Shown here in pieces: positions 46,367-57,039 of a DNA stretch of 60,000 nt. The translations under genes were made by a program, and so were the position numbers. The first letter of the stretch is position 1. Every line of letters begins with the position of its first letter. Under the pieces are notes generated by a model. The model was given only the letters and a program-made list of their open reading frames with translations, was not told the origin of the DNA and made no database searches. Source of the stretch: Takakia lepidozioides (lineage: Eukaryota > Streptophyta > Takakiopsida > Takakiales > Takakiaceae); NCBI GenBank assembly GCA_030704615.1, contig CM060733.1:68078001-68138000 (forward strand). Direction: 5' to 3'.

Positions 46367-48703
46367 CATAATGTCGCGCACCTCACTTCGGTAAGCTCCC
46401 CTTCAAGTCATAGTTACTCGCTTTGATGCGCGCGCCTGACTCCCAACCTGGCCGCCGGGCCAACTTGGAGCTTTGGCTGCTCACCGGGGCATAACGGTCC
46501 CCCTTTGTTCTCCCAAAGAACCCTCCACACCGATTTGGAACCAGCGGGAATTCCCTTTGGTAGTTGGCAGTCCCGGAACAGCTCCCCACTCTTTGGTCGC
46601 TTTTTCGGCTCGCTCGCTACTCACTAGTTTTTGGTCACCAACGGGCTTGCACCGTTCTCGGGGTTACTACTCCTATATATATACTTCTGTAGCTGTCCGC
46701 GGGGGTTTCACAACCAGCCATGCCATTTTATGGCGAACCACCACGAAGACCCTCGATTCCCGGTGGTGAGTCGCGGTGAGTCTTGGCCCACTCACCGCGG
46801 CCCCAATGGACCGTGACGAGTCCCAAGACTCCCCACGACTCCCACCTCGAGGTCTCCACCCCATGGTGAGTCCTATGCCACCCCACTAAGTCCCGCTAAG
46901 CTACCACCACCCCTTGTGGAGCCACCCCCCCGCAACCCGGTGTGCGGGGCTCCACCTAGTGAGCGCCTCCGCCCCTTGAGTGCCTTGGGCACTCAAGGGT
47001 GCTTCAGCCCCCGTACCTATCGCTGCTACTGCCCCCCACCACAGGGGCAGCCCCTCTTGTGTCCCGACCCCCCCTGCCCTCAAGGCAAAGGGCCGCGACA
47101 CACACCCCTACCAATAGAGAGTCGATGTCCTCATCGACTTGTCCATTTTGTAGAAACGAACATCCAAGTTGTGGTGTCCCACATCAAGGAGTTTGTTTCC
47201 GTACCATGGCGACCCATGGCAAAGAACCAAACCCCACACTTGACTCTACTCTCCACTAGCTAGTTCGGCCGACTTCCTCCAAGTCCCGGCCAGAGTGGAG
47301 CCTCTCAAGCTCCTCCCAGTGCACTCTTCTTGGCCTACTTCAAGGCCAAGGAACGATCCTCCCCGAGGATCGAATCGCCTTACTGCAACAACATTGCTTG
47401 CGACCGCTCATGATGCCGCTTTTGGCATCACCTTGAGCAAGGGTTCCTGGAACCCTCTTTGACTAGGAGGATAACCTTGAACCAACCGTGCGCCCCAATC
47501 ATACAATTGGGTCCGCCTTGGAATGCTGGCCTGAGGTACGGGAACACGCCGAAGCCGCACTACGACTTCGTCCCCGGGCTCCCCGCAATTGAAACACACT
47601 CCATCAAAGGTCGCCTTCTGTCCGCCATAAGCCGCTCCACCCGCTTTTCCTTTCGAAGCAACCGGGTGCCGCCTTGACGTGTGAAGGCCCTCCCTTCGAT
47701 TTCCACGTGCCATTGTCGCCGCGTGGCCTATCCCACTTCTTTTTCCGGTCGGAAGGAGTCACCTTCCCGCCGGTCTTCTTGTGGTTCAGCTCCGTACGGC
47801 CTTGTCTCTCACCCCTAGGGACATCCGAGAAACATTCAGCCTCTCAATTGCCTCGTTCAAAGTCTTGGTGGCTTCTCCTCCAACTTCCGCCTGGCCCATG
47901 GGGCCAGCCCCGCACAAGTTGAAGACCATTTCTGGTTCTGCCATGTTTGCGACTTCGAGCAACAGCACATTGAAAGCCTGGACATACCCCCGAATGTCAT
48001 CTGTTTGCTTCAAATTCCTCATCTTGTCCCGGGCAAGCCAAGATGCGTTGAGGGGCACAAACTGTCTCTTCATCAATTCCTTGAACCCACTCCAGTTCAA
48101 GGTTTCCGGGCTTGGGCCTCGTCGTGAAGGCGTTTCTGCCACCATTGTTGAGCATAGCCCCTCAAATAGGTGGGAGCCACTTCCACCCAATCCTCGTCAC
48201 TCAACTTGGCCGCCCGGAAGTACTGCTCTAGCTCCAGGAGCCAGGTGTTGAGTGCCTTCCGATTTTGGACGCCCTCGAAGGTGCCGGGTTCCTTAGGCTT
48301 CACCTTAAACTTAGCCATGCCATTTTATGGCGAACCACCACGAAGACCCTCGATTCCCGGTGGTGAGTCGCGGTGAGTCTTGGCCCACTCACCGCGGCCC
48401 CAATGGACCGTGACGAGTCCCAAGACTCCCCACGACTCCCACCTCGAGGTCTCCACCCCATGGTGAGTCCTATGCCACCCCCACTAAGTCCCGCTAAGCT
48501 ACCACCACCCCTTGTGGAGCCACCCCACCGCAACCCGGTGTGCGGGGCTCCACCTAGTGAGCGCCTCCGCCTCCTTGAGTGCCTTGGGCACTCAAGGGTG
48601 CTTCAGCCCCCGTGCCTTTCGCTGCTACTGCCCCCACCACAGGGGCAGCCCCTCTTGTGTCCCGACCCCCCCTGCCCTCAAGGCAAAGGGCCGCGACACA
48701 TAA
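46367..48703 (-). mobile_element. LTR retrotransposon derivative with TSD CATAA, deleted interior
   Basis: The element is 46372-48698 on the minus strand, flanked by CATAA (46367-46371 and 48699-48703). The 3' LTR is 46372-47100 (729 bp), starting TGTCGCGC and ending CCGCGACA on the plus strand. The 5' LTR remnant is 48316-48698. It stops inside the LTR at ATGGCATGGC and runs directly into gag codons (AKFKVKPKEPGTFEG), so the LTR end, PBS and gag start are deleted. No pol is present. The same LTR is the solo copy at 22426-23157. It is inserted in the palindrome-array region, splitting arrays B and C. Confidence 0.93.
47408..48318 (-). pseudogene. gag: Gag of the LTR element (decayed)
   Basis: It is nearly the same protein as at 6640-7150: LNTWLLELEQYFRAAKLSDE, YLRGYAQQWWQKRLHD, LKQTDDIRGYVQAFNVLLLE, KTLNEAIERLNVS. 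Further downstream comes a basic region and a degenerate zinc knuckle (CFNCGEPGD, with the later His/Cys lost). There is a frameshift near 48110 and a stop at 47786. The N-terminus is missing through the LTR-gag deletion; pol is absent. Confidence 0.85.
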
Positions 48704-48831
48704 GGGGTTAAATGTGCCGACTTCTCCATTTAATGCAGAATATTCGTGTTTCTCTGTCTGAATGGGTTAGTTCATATGAATCTCGGAACCTTACATCATC
48801 CAGAAGCAAGAAGTAAGTGTCGGGTTCGGAT

Positions 48832-49283
48832 GAATTTTGGCGCCGAAATTCATCGGTCGCAAGGAAAAAAAAAATTGAAGGGAGGACTTCGGATGAATTT
48901 TGGCGCCGAAATTCATCCCTACTGTCTATTCAGGGTTATTGTCATCCCGATTTCACCAAAGAAATCCTTACACGTACTGAATCATGACTCTAATCACGAA
49001 CACATTCATCCATATTTTGGCGCCAAAATTCATCCTTTATGTGCAGAAACAATTTCATGAAGAACATGTTCATCCGAATTTCGACACCGAAATCCATCCG
49101 TAGGCTGCTAGCTCAGTTTCATGAGGTGAACTAATTCCAAATTCTGTCGCTGGAATTCATTCCGTGGCTTCCAAATCTGTTACATGACAGAGATGTTCAT
49201 CCGGATTTCGGTGCCGAAATTCATGAGAAGACCTGATTTATTGTAGCCCAACTGGTGGTACATCACAATTCAGGCACCCAATT
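48832..49283. repeat. Phased palindrome array C, 8 units
   Basis: Centres are at 48841.5, 48904.5, 48957.5 (weak), 49021.5, 49085.5, 49148.5 (weak), 49212.5 and 49275.5; spacings 63, 53, 64, 64, 63, 64 and 63 bp. The strongest units read GATGAATTTTGGCGCCGAAA followed by TTCATC. Spacers of about 40 bp are unrelated in sequence. It ends about 190 bp before the transposase start codon. Confidence 0.9.
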
Positions 49284-49471
49284 TCCGATGTGAATTTGCT
49301 GTGGTCGTCTGTATTTGTCACATATGTTACACACCTCCATCCATACGTGCACTGATCACCCATCCTGTTGGATACAGAATCCTCCAGAAAATTATTGTGG
49401 TATTATGTAGGACACACTCTTCTCATTGCAGGACTTCGCTGCGGAGCCTACCGAAAGTTGTTGTCTTCAAC

Positions 49472-51905
49472 ATGGACTCTCGTGTTTGGGTAAACGTGTA
49501 CTTCCATCCTGATTCTCTGAAAGCTAAAATACCCTGCGACCAAGGATTTGCGATTGTCACTGAGCAGTACTTGTGTGTGAAATTCTGGCTCCACCCGGGA
49601 ACGGTGTTTTTGGAAGATGAGACGAAAGATGCTTATGGGAATTTTCTGGAAAGTGCCGTCATTCTGCATGCAGATTTCGGAAAGGGCAAAGAGTGGCTTC
49701 TAAATCCATCCGGTGCAGTGCAATTGGTGAAATCGTGCCTAAAGAGTTCCCACACTGGAACTTGGTTGATCCTCCTTCCCAAGAGGGTCTGGCTGCAAGA
49801 TGTGAAGTCTGTCATGAGGGATGTGGGCACCTCTTCACAAGCAGAGAAGCCCAAACATGTGAAAATGGAAATCGAGGATTTGCCGCTCCGTAGCTCGTCG
49901 GTGGGTGCACATTCCAGGGAAACAGTCGTCCACAACTTATCCAGTGACGATGAAGAATGTATGGTCCTTCCATCGTATGTTTCAAAGTCGTCCGTCACTA
50001 GGAGTGTTCAGATGTCGGCAGACAATGAGCACACACCCTCGGACTCAACTTCCGTCCGCTCAGTAATCGACATATTGCGGAGGATGAAGACAGCGGGTTC
50101 CCGCTCTAGTGACCTTCTTAGGCTTGATTATGACAAAACTCCAATCCATTCTGTGGAAACTTTGCCTGAAGTTATGGATGGGAATGTTATCTACGAGTTC
50201 CCTCCAGTGCCGCCAGGCGCAGGCCCAGACGGCATGCTGGTAGGAATGAACAGGAAACATGATGGCCACCCATGGTGTGTCACCAAAACTTCATCGTCCA
50301 ACCTGGGTGATGGAGTTCGAGTGAGATATGTATTGTGTGCTGGACATCTTAAATGTTTCTCGAGCACATGTTACCACTACACGAGCAAAGGCACCCGGAA
50401 TGAAACAGACTGGATTGGCAATTCGTCGACCCCATTTTAGCCTCAAGGTAGGGTTCCTGCAGGGATGTTCAAGTGTGCCCATTGCAACGCAGCCCCTACG
50501 TGCATGGCAGTGTGCAACGCCAAGCAGTACTACGTCGGGACCGTCGGCCCAGCGTGCACCAGAGCATGCATTCACATCGGAAAGCATGACCACCCCGTCG
50601 CCAGAGGCAATTGCAGAGTCGCTTTAAGCCCACGATATTATCAAGGAGGAGGTCAGGTTGAGGCCGGGAGCAAAACCAAAGCAGATATAGCTCGCATCCG
50701 CACATAGAATTGTAATAGGTAGAATAATGTCGGAGGACGGAAGCACAAGAGAGAAGTTGGGCGAGGAGGACATGAAGGAGCTGTTGGAAGCTGTCTCCCA
50801 TGTGTGCAGCCCCAATGTCAGGAACCACATTGTCGGCTGCAAGAAACAAATCGGAAAAGGATCAGACATGCACTCCATCTTGGAAGTGAAGGGCACATGC
50901 GGCTACGACTTCATCCAGGGCAGCTTCTTTCCTGGTCAAGGCTCAGAGACGGACAGGTGCTTCATATTTAAGATGTCAACGTGCGGACCGGGGACCGGTG
51001 TCGATTTGGTGAAGCGGATGACCAGTAGAGACCTCTCAAATTGTTGGGTCATGTTCTACCACATCAGACGAATTACCAACCACGATTGGGTGACAATGGG
51101 GGCACATGTATACGACCCACATTGCAGAAAGTTGATGACCATTGCTATCTGCGAAATGAAAGGAGAAGACACAGATTCAGAGTTGCATATGTAGCGCGGA
51201 ATTAATGAGCAAATGGCGAGAGCGAAGTTGCCCCCTCCCGATTTTAGGGGCTTCATGGCTGACAATGCCCAGGCGAACTGGGCTGCAATGAGAAGGGTAT
51301 ATGGGGACGACCCAAAGACTCCAATGGAAGGTAAGGAGAGATCTTGCGGGTTTCACTTCATGTAGAGTTTGACGCAAAACACGAAAAGGTTCGTGGCGTC
51401 ACGCCACCGGCAGGATCATATCAGTATGTGTCTTGCGTGGAAAATGTGAATTCCATCGACGAGGCGGAGACCGAGTTTGCAACCATACGCGCCTAGTGGG
51501 TGTCTTCAGGGGCAGTGGATGTGAAAGATCAACCAGAACTGCAAACGTGGCTTGCGTGGTGGCACTATAGATTCCGCCACTTTGGAGACTACATGAGACA
51601 GGTAACAATTGTTCTGTTTTGTGCTTGGACATTCTCCACAATGAGTGACATTTCTAATTTCTTTCAACGGGACATGAGCTTGGAGGATGACACGGATATG
51701 CCGACGACGAACATGGCCGAATCGGTGCACTCTTCCTTGCGTGCTTCCTCTGCGGCACATCTCGTTGACATGTTGACAACAACAACAGAAGATATTGTGA
51801 GGGCCATCATACAACAATCTGGTTACTACCAATTTCTGGGAGGAAAGCAATGGGGTATCGGACCAGACAGGTAGGAGATGCTGATGAGGACGGCGCATCC
51901 AGGGT
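49472..51905 (+). pseudogene. MULE-type transposase copy 3 (N-terminal and catalytic parts)
   Basis: ATG 49472 (MDSRVWVNVYFHPDSL) opens a 323-codon frame. It has an acidic linker, the block NRKHDGHPWCVTKTSS and Cys/His clusters (FKCAHC...CNAKQYYV...CIHIGKHDHPVARGN), as in the copy at 24.7-26.1 kb. The catalytic region follows: VMFYHIRRITNHDWVTMGAH, GFMADNAQANWAAMRRVYGD (probable second Asp) and TTNMAESVHSSLRASS (probable Glu), as in MULE DDE domains. The end, GGKQWGIGPDR and EMLMRTA, joins by homology to the SWIM-finger part at 9.8-11.0 kb. Stops are at 50438, 50688, 51192, 51363, 51494 and 51872 (all TAG); frameshifts near 50628 and 51420. It is cut at about 51905. Confidence 0.85.
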
Positions 51906-51975
51906 TGCACACGTCAGTGACATCACGTCACGTCACGTCAGACCTGACTCTGACGCGATCAACGTCACGTCAGTT
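51905..51975. repeat. Cluster of ACGTCA motifs at the probable hAT left end
   Basis: CAGGGTTGCACACGTCAGTG starts where transposase homology breaks off, followed by CACGTCACGTCACGTCA and AACGTCACGTCAG. A CAGGG start and clustered short motifs fit a hAT terminus and its subterminal binding sites. A partner with AATGACGTGTGCA is at 55372-55384, but no clear terminal match or 8-bp duplication was found. Confidence 0.5.
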
Positions 51976-52125
51976 TTGCCAAAAAATCAATAAAGCATGG
52001 TTAGGTGAAAAATATGCCACGTAGGTGGACACGTTGTATTCCAAGCGACACCTTGGCAAGTGAATGAATTGTTTTATAAATTACTCCATCCGCCAATATT
52101 TGAGGTTATTTTTAAATCATTATTG

Positions 52126-52698
52126 TTAAATTGGTGCGACCTCCAAATGGTGGTGGTCGCAAAATTTCTCTTATTTTTTAATAGTTGCGACCACCAGCAG
52201 AGGGGTTGTCGCAGCATTTTTTGTTTTTTAAAAATAGATGCGACCACCAGTAGGGGTGGTCGCATTTTTTTCTTTTCTTAAACAGTTGCGACCACCGCTA
52301 CTGGTGGTCACACAATTTTTCTTCTATTTGTAATAGGTGCGACCACCATCAGGGGGGTGGTCGCAACATTTTTCTATTTTTTAGTATCTGCGACCACCAG
52401 CATGGGGGTGGTCGCAGCATTTTTCTGTTTTTTTAATAGGTGCGACCACCAGCAGGGGGTGGTCGCAACGATTTATTTTTTATTTTATTTTATTTTATTT
52501 TTAATAATCTCTGTGACCACGAGCATGGAGGTGGTCGCAACATTTTTCTTTTTTTTAATAGGTGCGACCACCAGCAGGGGGGTGGTCGCAGCAATTTTCT
52601 GTTTTTTAATATCTGCGGCCACCAGCATGAAGGTGGTCGCAGCAGTTTTTTTTTTAAAATAACATGCGACTTCCTCGTGCGACCTGGAGTGGTCGCAG
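52126..52698. repeat. Hairpin minisatellite GCGACCACC...GGTGGTCGC, about 11 units
   Basis: Units begin at about 52126, 52187, 52251, 52288, 52340, 52390, 52441, 52513, 52563, 52615 and 52665. Each has a 9-bp inverted repeat GCGACCACC / GGTGGTCGC around a 5-9-bp loop (AGCAGGGG type), separated by T-rich linkers. Compensating variation is limited. The array lies between the hAT left end and the TATA box before the hAT gene. Confidence 0.92.
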
Positions 52699-52745
52699 CA
52701 TTGGATTTTGATTCGTCGAGCGTATGAGGCTTGGAGGCTGGAAGG

Positions 52746-52752
52746 TATATAA
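52746..52752 (+). promoter_or_regulatory. Possible TATA box of the hAT transposase
   Basis: TATATAA lies about 320 bp upstream of the first transposase ATG (53065) on the same strand, after the hairpin array. No other promoter element is identified; the leader would be long. Confidence 0.4.
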
Positions 52753-53064
52753 GGTGGTCCCAATGCCCCTCACTTCTTTTGTGGCAAACACTTTTGTGGC
52801 GAGTGAATGTTCTCTATTCTTTGAGCAAGAGTGTAAGCCCAAGAGGAAGGTGCGGACCGTTTGTTGTTGTGGCTTCCACTAGAGCCACTGCAGCAAATTG
52901 TCGAAAAGCACAATACTACATGGTGCATTGATCCACTTGGATTGATGCCGTAGTGTTGGGCCATCGCATTCTGTTCTAACTTCTATTGCTTTTGACAAAT
53001 CTACCAAGTACACTAGTGTTCTTCGTTCAACCTTAAGTCTGTGGTTAGGGTTTTGGGTGTGAGG

Positions 53065-54979
53065 ATGAGGGAGAAGTGGATCCCTTGGTTCACCGTAGAC
53101 CCGCACAAAAAGAACGGTCTTCAATGCAATCTATGTGCATTGAAGCTGGCGGGTCGCAAAGATCGCATGTTATATCACCTTGGCTATAGAGATGGGAAGA
53201 ATGCAGGGGTTAGTTTGTGCCCAAAAGCCTCATGCGAGTGAAAGCCCACTTTGCCCAATGTGGAGGCAATATCCCACCATCTCTTGATGTGGCCGCGGCT
53301 TCTGAGCCAAACACTCCAGGTTCGAATCAAAATGTCCCTCAGAGTTGTACCCAGGGGGATTCTTGCGAGGCGTCTGCTGTTCGTGGAGAAGCCGGTGGGT
53401 CAGGAGCAACACCCAATTGTACGCCAGCACTTGTACGGACCAGACCATTGAGGCAACAATCAATGCAAGAAGGCTTAAATTTGTCGCACGAGAGGACTCT
53501 GGATAAGAAGTGGGCCCAATTTTTTTACGAGGCCAATATTCCGTTCAATGTCTCGAGGCTTCCTGCGTTTGTGGTTGTTATCAAAGCCACGTCCAATTCC
53601 AAGTCCACATACACACCTCCGAGTTATCGCGATCTCCGCACAGGATTGCTAGAAGAGGCTATGTCTGACCTCACCCAAAAGGTGAATGAAAAGAAAGATG
53701 ATCTCTCCGGAAATATGGAAGCACTATATGTGCGGATGGTTGGAGTTCTGTTACTAATCGACCACTGTTCAATGTCATGCTAGTCTGTCCTGCGGGGGAA
53801 CAATTTTTGGGATCCGTTGACACAAACGGGGAGAGAAAATATGCACGTTATCAAGCAGGGTTGTTGACGAGTTTCATCGATAAATTTGGAGCTGATAAAA
53901 TTGTCCAAGTGTGCACGGATAATGCATCTAACATGGTTAATATGGCCGATATTTTGAGGGTACGATAGCCCCATCTATATTACCAAGGGTGTGCTGCTCA
54001 TACCTTTGATCTCCATTTGGAAGATTGGGGAAAAGAATCATGGATGAAATAACTAGTAAAAATGGCAAAGTCGGTTGTGACGTTCATTTGTACACATCAC
54101 ATCCCTCTGGCATTATTTAGAAAGCATGAACCCAAATACAGCCTTAGGAACCCGGGTGAAACCCGTTTTGCCACAAACTTTTTGATGGTGGATCGACTGG
54201 TGACTGTGAGGGCGGGTCTGGAGCAAGTGATCATTGACCCTCAATGGAATGCGTATGTGGGCACCTTACGCGACTCTCGTAAGTCCAGGTCTTTGAGCAA
54301 AAGTTGGAGGGTCCGCGCAATCATTCGCTCCGACGATTTCTGGGCGAAATGTGCAAATTTTGTGTACATGGTGGAGCCGGTGTTGATTGCTTTGCGGGAG
54401 TTTGATGGAAAACAACCAATAATGGGTAAAACATGGTTGATATTTGAAAACCTTGAGAAGCACATGCAATCCTTGAGGCGTCCTCCATTTTCTATGGACG
54501 ATGATTTGGCGGCAAGGACCGAGGATGCATTTTACGACCGCAAACGGATGGTTCGCATGGACTTGCATTATGTGGGGACCTTGCTGAATCCATTCTTGCT
54601 GGACAATACAAATTTGAGAGACGATGTGGATGCCAAAGTCGGGCTTGTACGGGTCATCATGCAACTCGCACCCTTGAACATAGCAGAGTGAGCTTTGTCC
54701 GAGTACCGGTGCTTCTCGGATCGCCAGAATCCTTTCCATGACATGCCAGATCCAAAAGCAATGAACATGTTGCCACATGAATGGTGGGATCTGATTGGAG
54801 CTGGAGCAAGAACGTTAGCTCCCATTGCAAAGCGTATTCTTGCTCAAGTGTGCTCTGCCTCGTCCTGTGAGCGAAACTGGAGCAGTTACTCATTTGTTCA
54901 CAACAAGATTCGCAATAGGTTGAATCATGCCAGGGCTGACAAATTGGCTTATATCTACATGAATTGTAGGCTACTATGA
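53065..54979 (+). pseudogene. hAT-type transposase (BED finger, DUF659-like, dimerisation domain), decayed
   Basis: Cut-and-paste transposase. ATG 53065 starts MREKWIPWFTVDPHKKNGLQ with a BED-type finger (CNLCALKLAGRKDRMLYHLG). After a frameshift near 53230 comes a linker and WAQFFYEANIPFNVSRLPAF (DUF659-like, 53510-53590), then FGADKIVQVCTDNASNMVN (53890-53945, catalytic-region Asp). A long middle frame 54062-54691 has NPGETRFATNFLMVDRLV and VRAIIRSDDFWAKCANFVYM. The hAT C-terminal dimerisation signature is CSASSCERNWSSYSFVHNKI and RNRLNHARADKLAYIYMN (54850-54965). Frameshifts (about 53230, 53780) and stops (for example 53966, 54689) kill this copy. It apparently interrupts the MULE transposase upstream. 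Confidence 0.88.
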
Positions 54980-56060
54980 GAGAGGACATCAAGTGACGCA
55001 TCTGCATGGTACGAGAAGAATCTATTGTCTGAAGAATCTGCCTCAAAGGTCCAATCTAGCAGCAATGATGACACCGACGCCGCGAGGGACTCCGACTCCG
55101 ACGGTTGGGATGGGTCCGATGATGTGGACAATCCTCCACACACTACAACAGATTGCGGCTTTTATGACTCCCATGGGTGCGCAGTCATGACAGATTTGTG
55201 GCAGAAATGCCATTTGTAGTCGTAAAATGCTTTTGAAGTCATAATGCAGGTCTGGAGAAGGCGTATATGCGACTGCATGGCTTCGGACTCTGCGCAACAC
55301 AGGTCAAACATGTTTGACCACGAATATTGGCATGGCAGATATGACTACCAGTCACGGTCATGGCTACACTAGAATGACGTGTGCATATTGCAAGACAGAC
55401 ATATGACTTCATGACTCTCACTCTAATGCATTATGCCAGATCATCACATGGATGAATCACTACATGACTACACGTGTCGACACATGCTTTTCTGGTTATA
55501 TATATAATATATGAGTATTTATATCTTAAAAAAACGGAGACTCTTACCACTAGAATGAATTAAAAAAACCCAAAAAAAACAAAGATTTAAAAAAAATCAC
55601 ATCGGCTGGTAAGTGCACAGTGTGTCGCCCTTGTGGTTTGGGGTTCAAACCCGCTGCCCTTATCCCGTGTGTGGGATTGTTCGAGACGGTATGTCTTGAC
55701 GTTGATCGTCCTGTAGGTCTTATGGCCCATAAATGAAGGCGGGTGAAATTTCCCCCTCCTCAAGGGCTTGTGGTTTCCTTTAAGAAAAAAAAAAAAAAAA
55801 AAAAATCAAAAAGGGGCTTTTAGGGTTTACAAAAAGGTTAAAAAACTTAAAAAGTTGCCCATCACAGTAGCGTGAACAGACTTAGAGCGAGCGGGAGGGA
55901 GAGAGAGAGAGAGGGTTGGCACTTAGAGCGAGCGAGCGGGAGAGAGGGCAAACATGCATGGGAGGCCCACAGTTGGATCAACCTTCGCATCTGGAGCAAA
56001 CAACCCTAGAAACGCTAGGGTATGTGTGCGAGGAGGTTTCGGCTGGGAGCCCGCCGTTCT
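54980..56060. other. No gene recognised (hAT 3' flank, simple repeats)
   Basis: 55025-55220 is rich in Asp/Ser codons (DDTDAARDSDSDGWDGSDD) and may be the tail of the transposase or its 3' UTR. 55490-55515 is an AT repeat, 55783-55806 poly-A, and 55880-55915 a GA-rich stretch. The 55954-56148 ORF has no family features. Confidence 0.45.
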
Positions 56061-56109
56061 TGGGAGAGTCAGCTTCGTCTTAGCAGGCCGTGTTTCAATC
56101 TCTACCCGC

Positions 56110-56965
56110 TCGGCCCTGATTTTACAGCACGGAGCAGAGCTGGCATGAGTTTCTAAAAGATCCTTCACGATGGTGGGACAACCGCAATCGCAAGGTGTGG
56201 CTTTTTCTTAATGTACGATGTGAAGAAGTTTGTCCATCCTGCAAATGTGGGTTGGCTCTCCTGTTAGTACCATGATTTGGTATTCTTCCTGATGTTTACA
56301 AGGTTCTTGGGAGAGTTAGCTTGGTCTTAGTAGGCCGTGTTTCAATCTCTGCCCACTCAGCTGCACCGTGGTGGTTCTCACTGACCAATCCGACATTACC
56401 TAACTACAGACACAAGCAGCACACACTAGAGGTCATCTTGGGTTCATGTTCAGTCAAATCCTCCATGGGTCATGACACAAGGTTGAGGACAATGTGGTGA
56501 GGGCGACCTATTTCAGCCTATTTTGCCCTCTCATCAGACTCGGCCCTGAATTTGAATCATGGAGCAGAGCTGGCATGAGTTTTTTTAAGATACTTCACGA
56601 GGGTGCGATCGCAATCGCAAGGTGTGGTTTTTTTTTAATGTACGATGTGCAGAATTTTGTCCATCCTGCAAATGTGGGTTGTTGGCTCCTGTTAGTACCA
56701 TGATTTGATATTCTTCCTGATGTTTACAAGGTTCTTGGGAGAGTCAGCTTGGTCTTAGCAGACCGTGTTTCAAAGTCTGCCTGCTCAGCTGCACCGTGGT
56801 GCAGGTTCTCATTGACCAATCCGACATTACCTGACTACAGACACAAGCATCACACACAAGGTCAAATCCTCCATGGGTCATGACACAAGGTCAAGGACAG
56901 TGTGGTGAGGGCACCTTCTTCTTCGACCTATTTCAGCATGTTTTGCCCTCTCATCAGACGCCCTG
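56110..56965. repeat. Tandem duplication with ~430-bp period
   Basis: AGCTGGCATGAGTTT occurs at 56138 and 56568, CAAATGTGGGTTG at 56243 and 56668, and GTTCTTGGGAGAGT at 56303 and 56732. Both copies follow with the same order of phrases ending in TTTTGCCCTCTCATCAGAC. The copies are clearly diverged. No coding potential. Confidence 0.85.
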
Positions 56966-57039
56966 AGATGCATATTGAATTTTGTAAGTTAGCTCATTGC
57001 TCGTTGATAAGTAGGGTTGGGGTGTTTGCTGGAACAATT

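Larger units (their letters stand above)
38314..51905. mobile_element. Large composite MULE-family transposon carrying a methyltransferase-like gene
   Basis: The left end GGAGGTTTACTATTTCATGAG (38316; nearly identical to the left arm at 8584) with ATGAGCCC repeats interrupts the LINE. Inside, in order: an unknown ORF (minus), palindrome array A, a methyltransferase-like gene (minus), palindrome arrays B and C split by an LTR element, and a MULE transposase (plus). The transposase is cut at about 51905, where hAT-associated sequence begins. No right inverted end was found in this window, so the far boundary and membership of every part are inferred. 38380-38833 holds no recognised gene. Confidence 0.6.

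Noticed and set aside
46372-47100. Protein-coding ORFs within the LTR (for example 46473-46769, 46916-47263)
   Set aside because: The same sequence is a defined LTR with TSDs in two other places; frames are not conserved between copies.
48832-49283. CRISPR-like array (regular palindromic repeats with unique spacers)
   Set aside because: The genomic context is plant nuclear, no cas genes are present, repeats are degenerate and spacing is near 64 bp including the repeat. A transposon-internal palindrome array explains it better.
55372-55384. Right terminus of the hAT element (TGACGTGTGCA)
   Set aside because: Only 11 bp match the left motif, the outermost bases do not match CAGGGTT and no 8-bp target duplication is seen.
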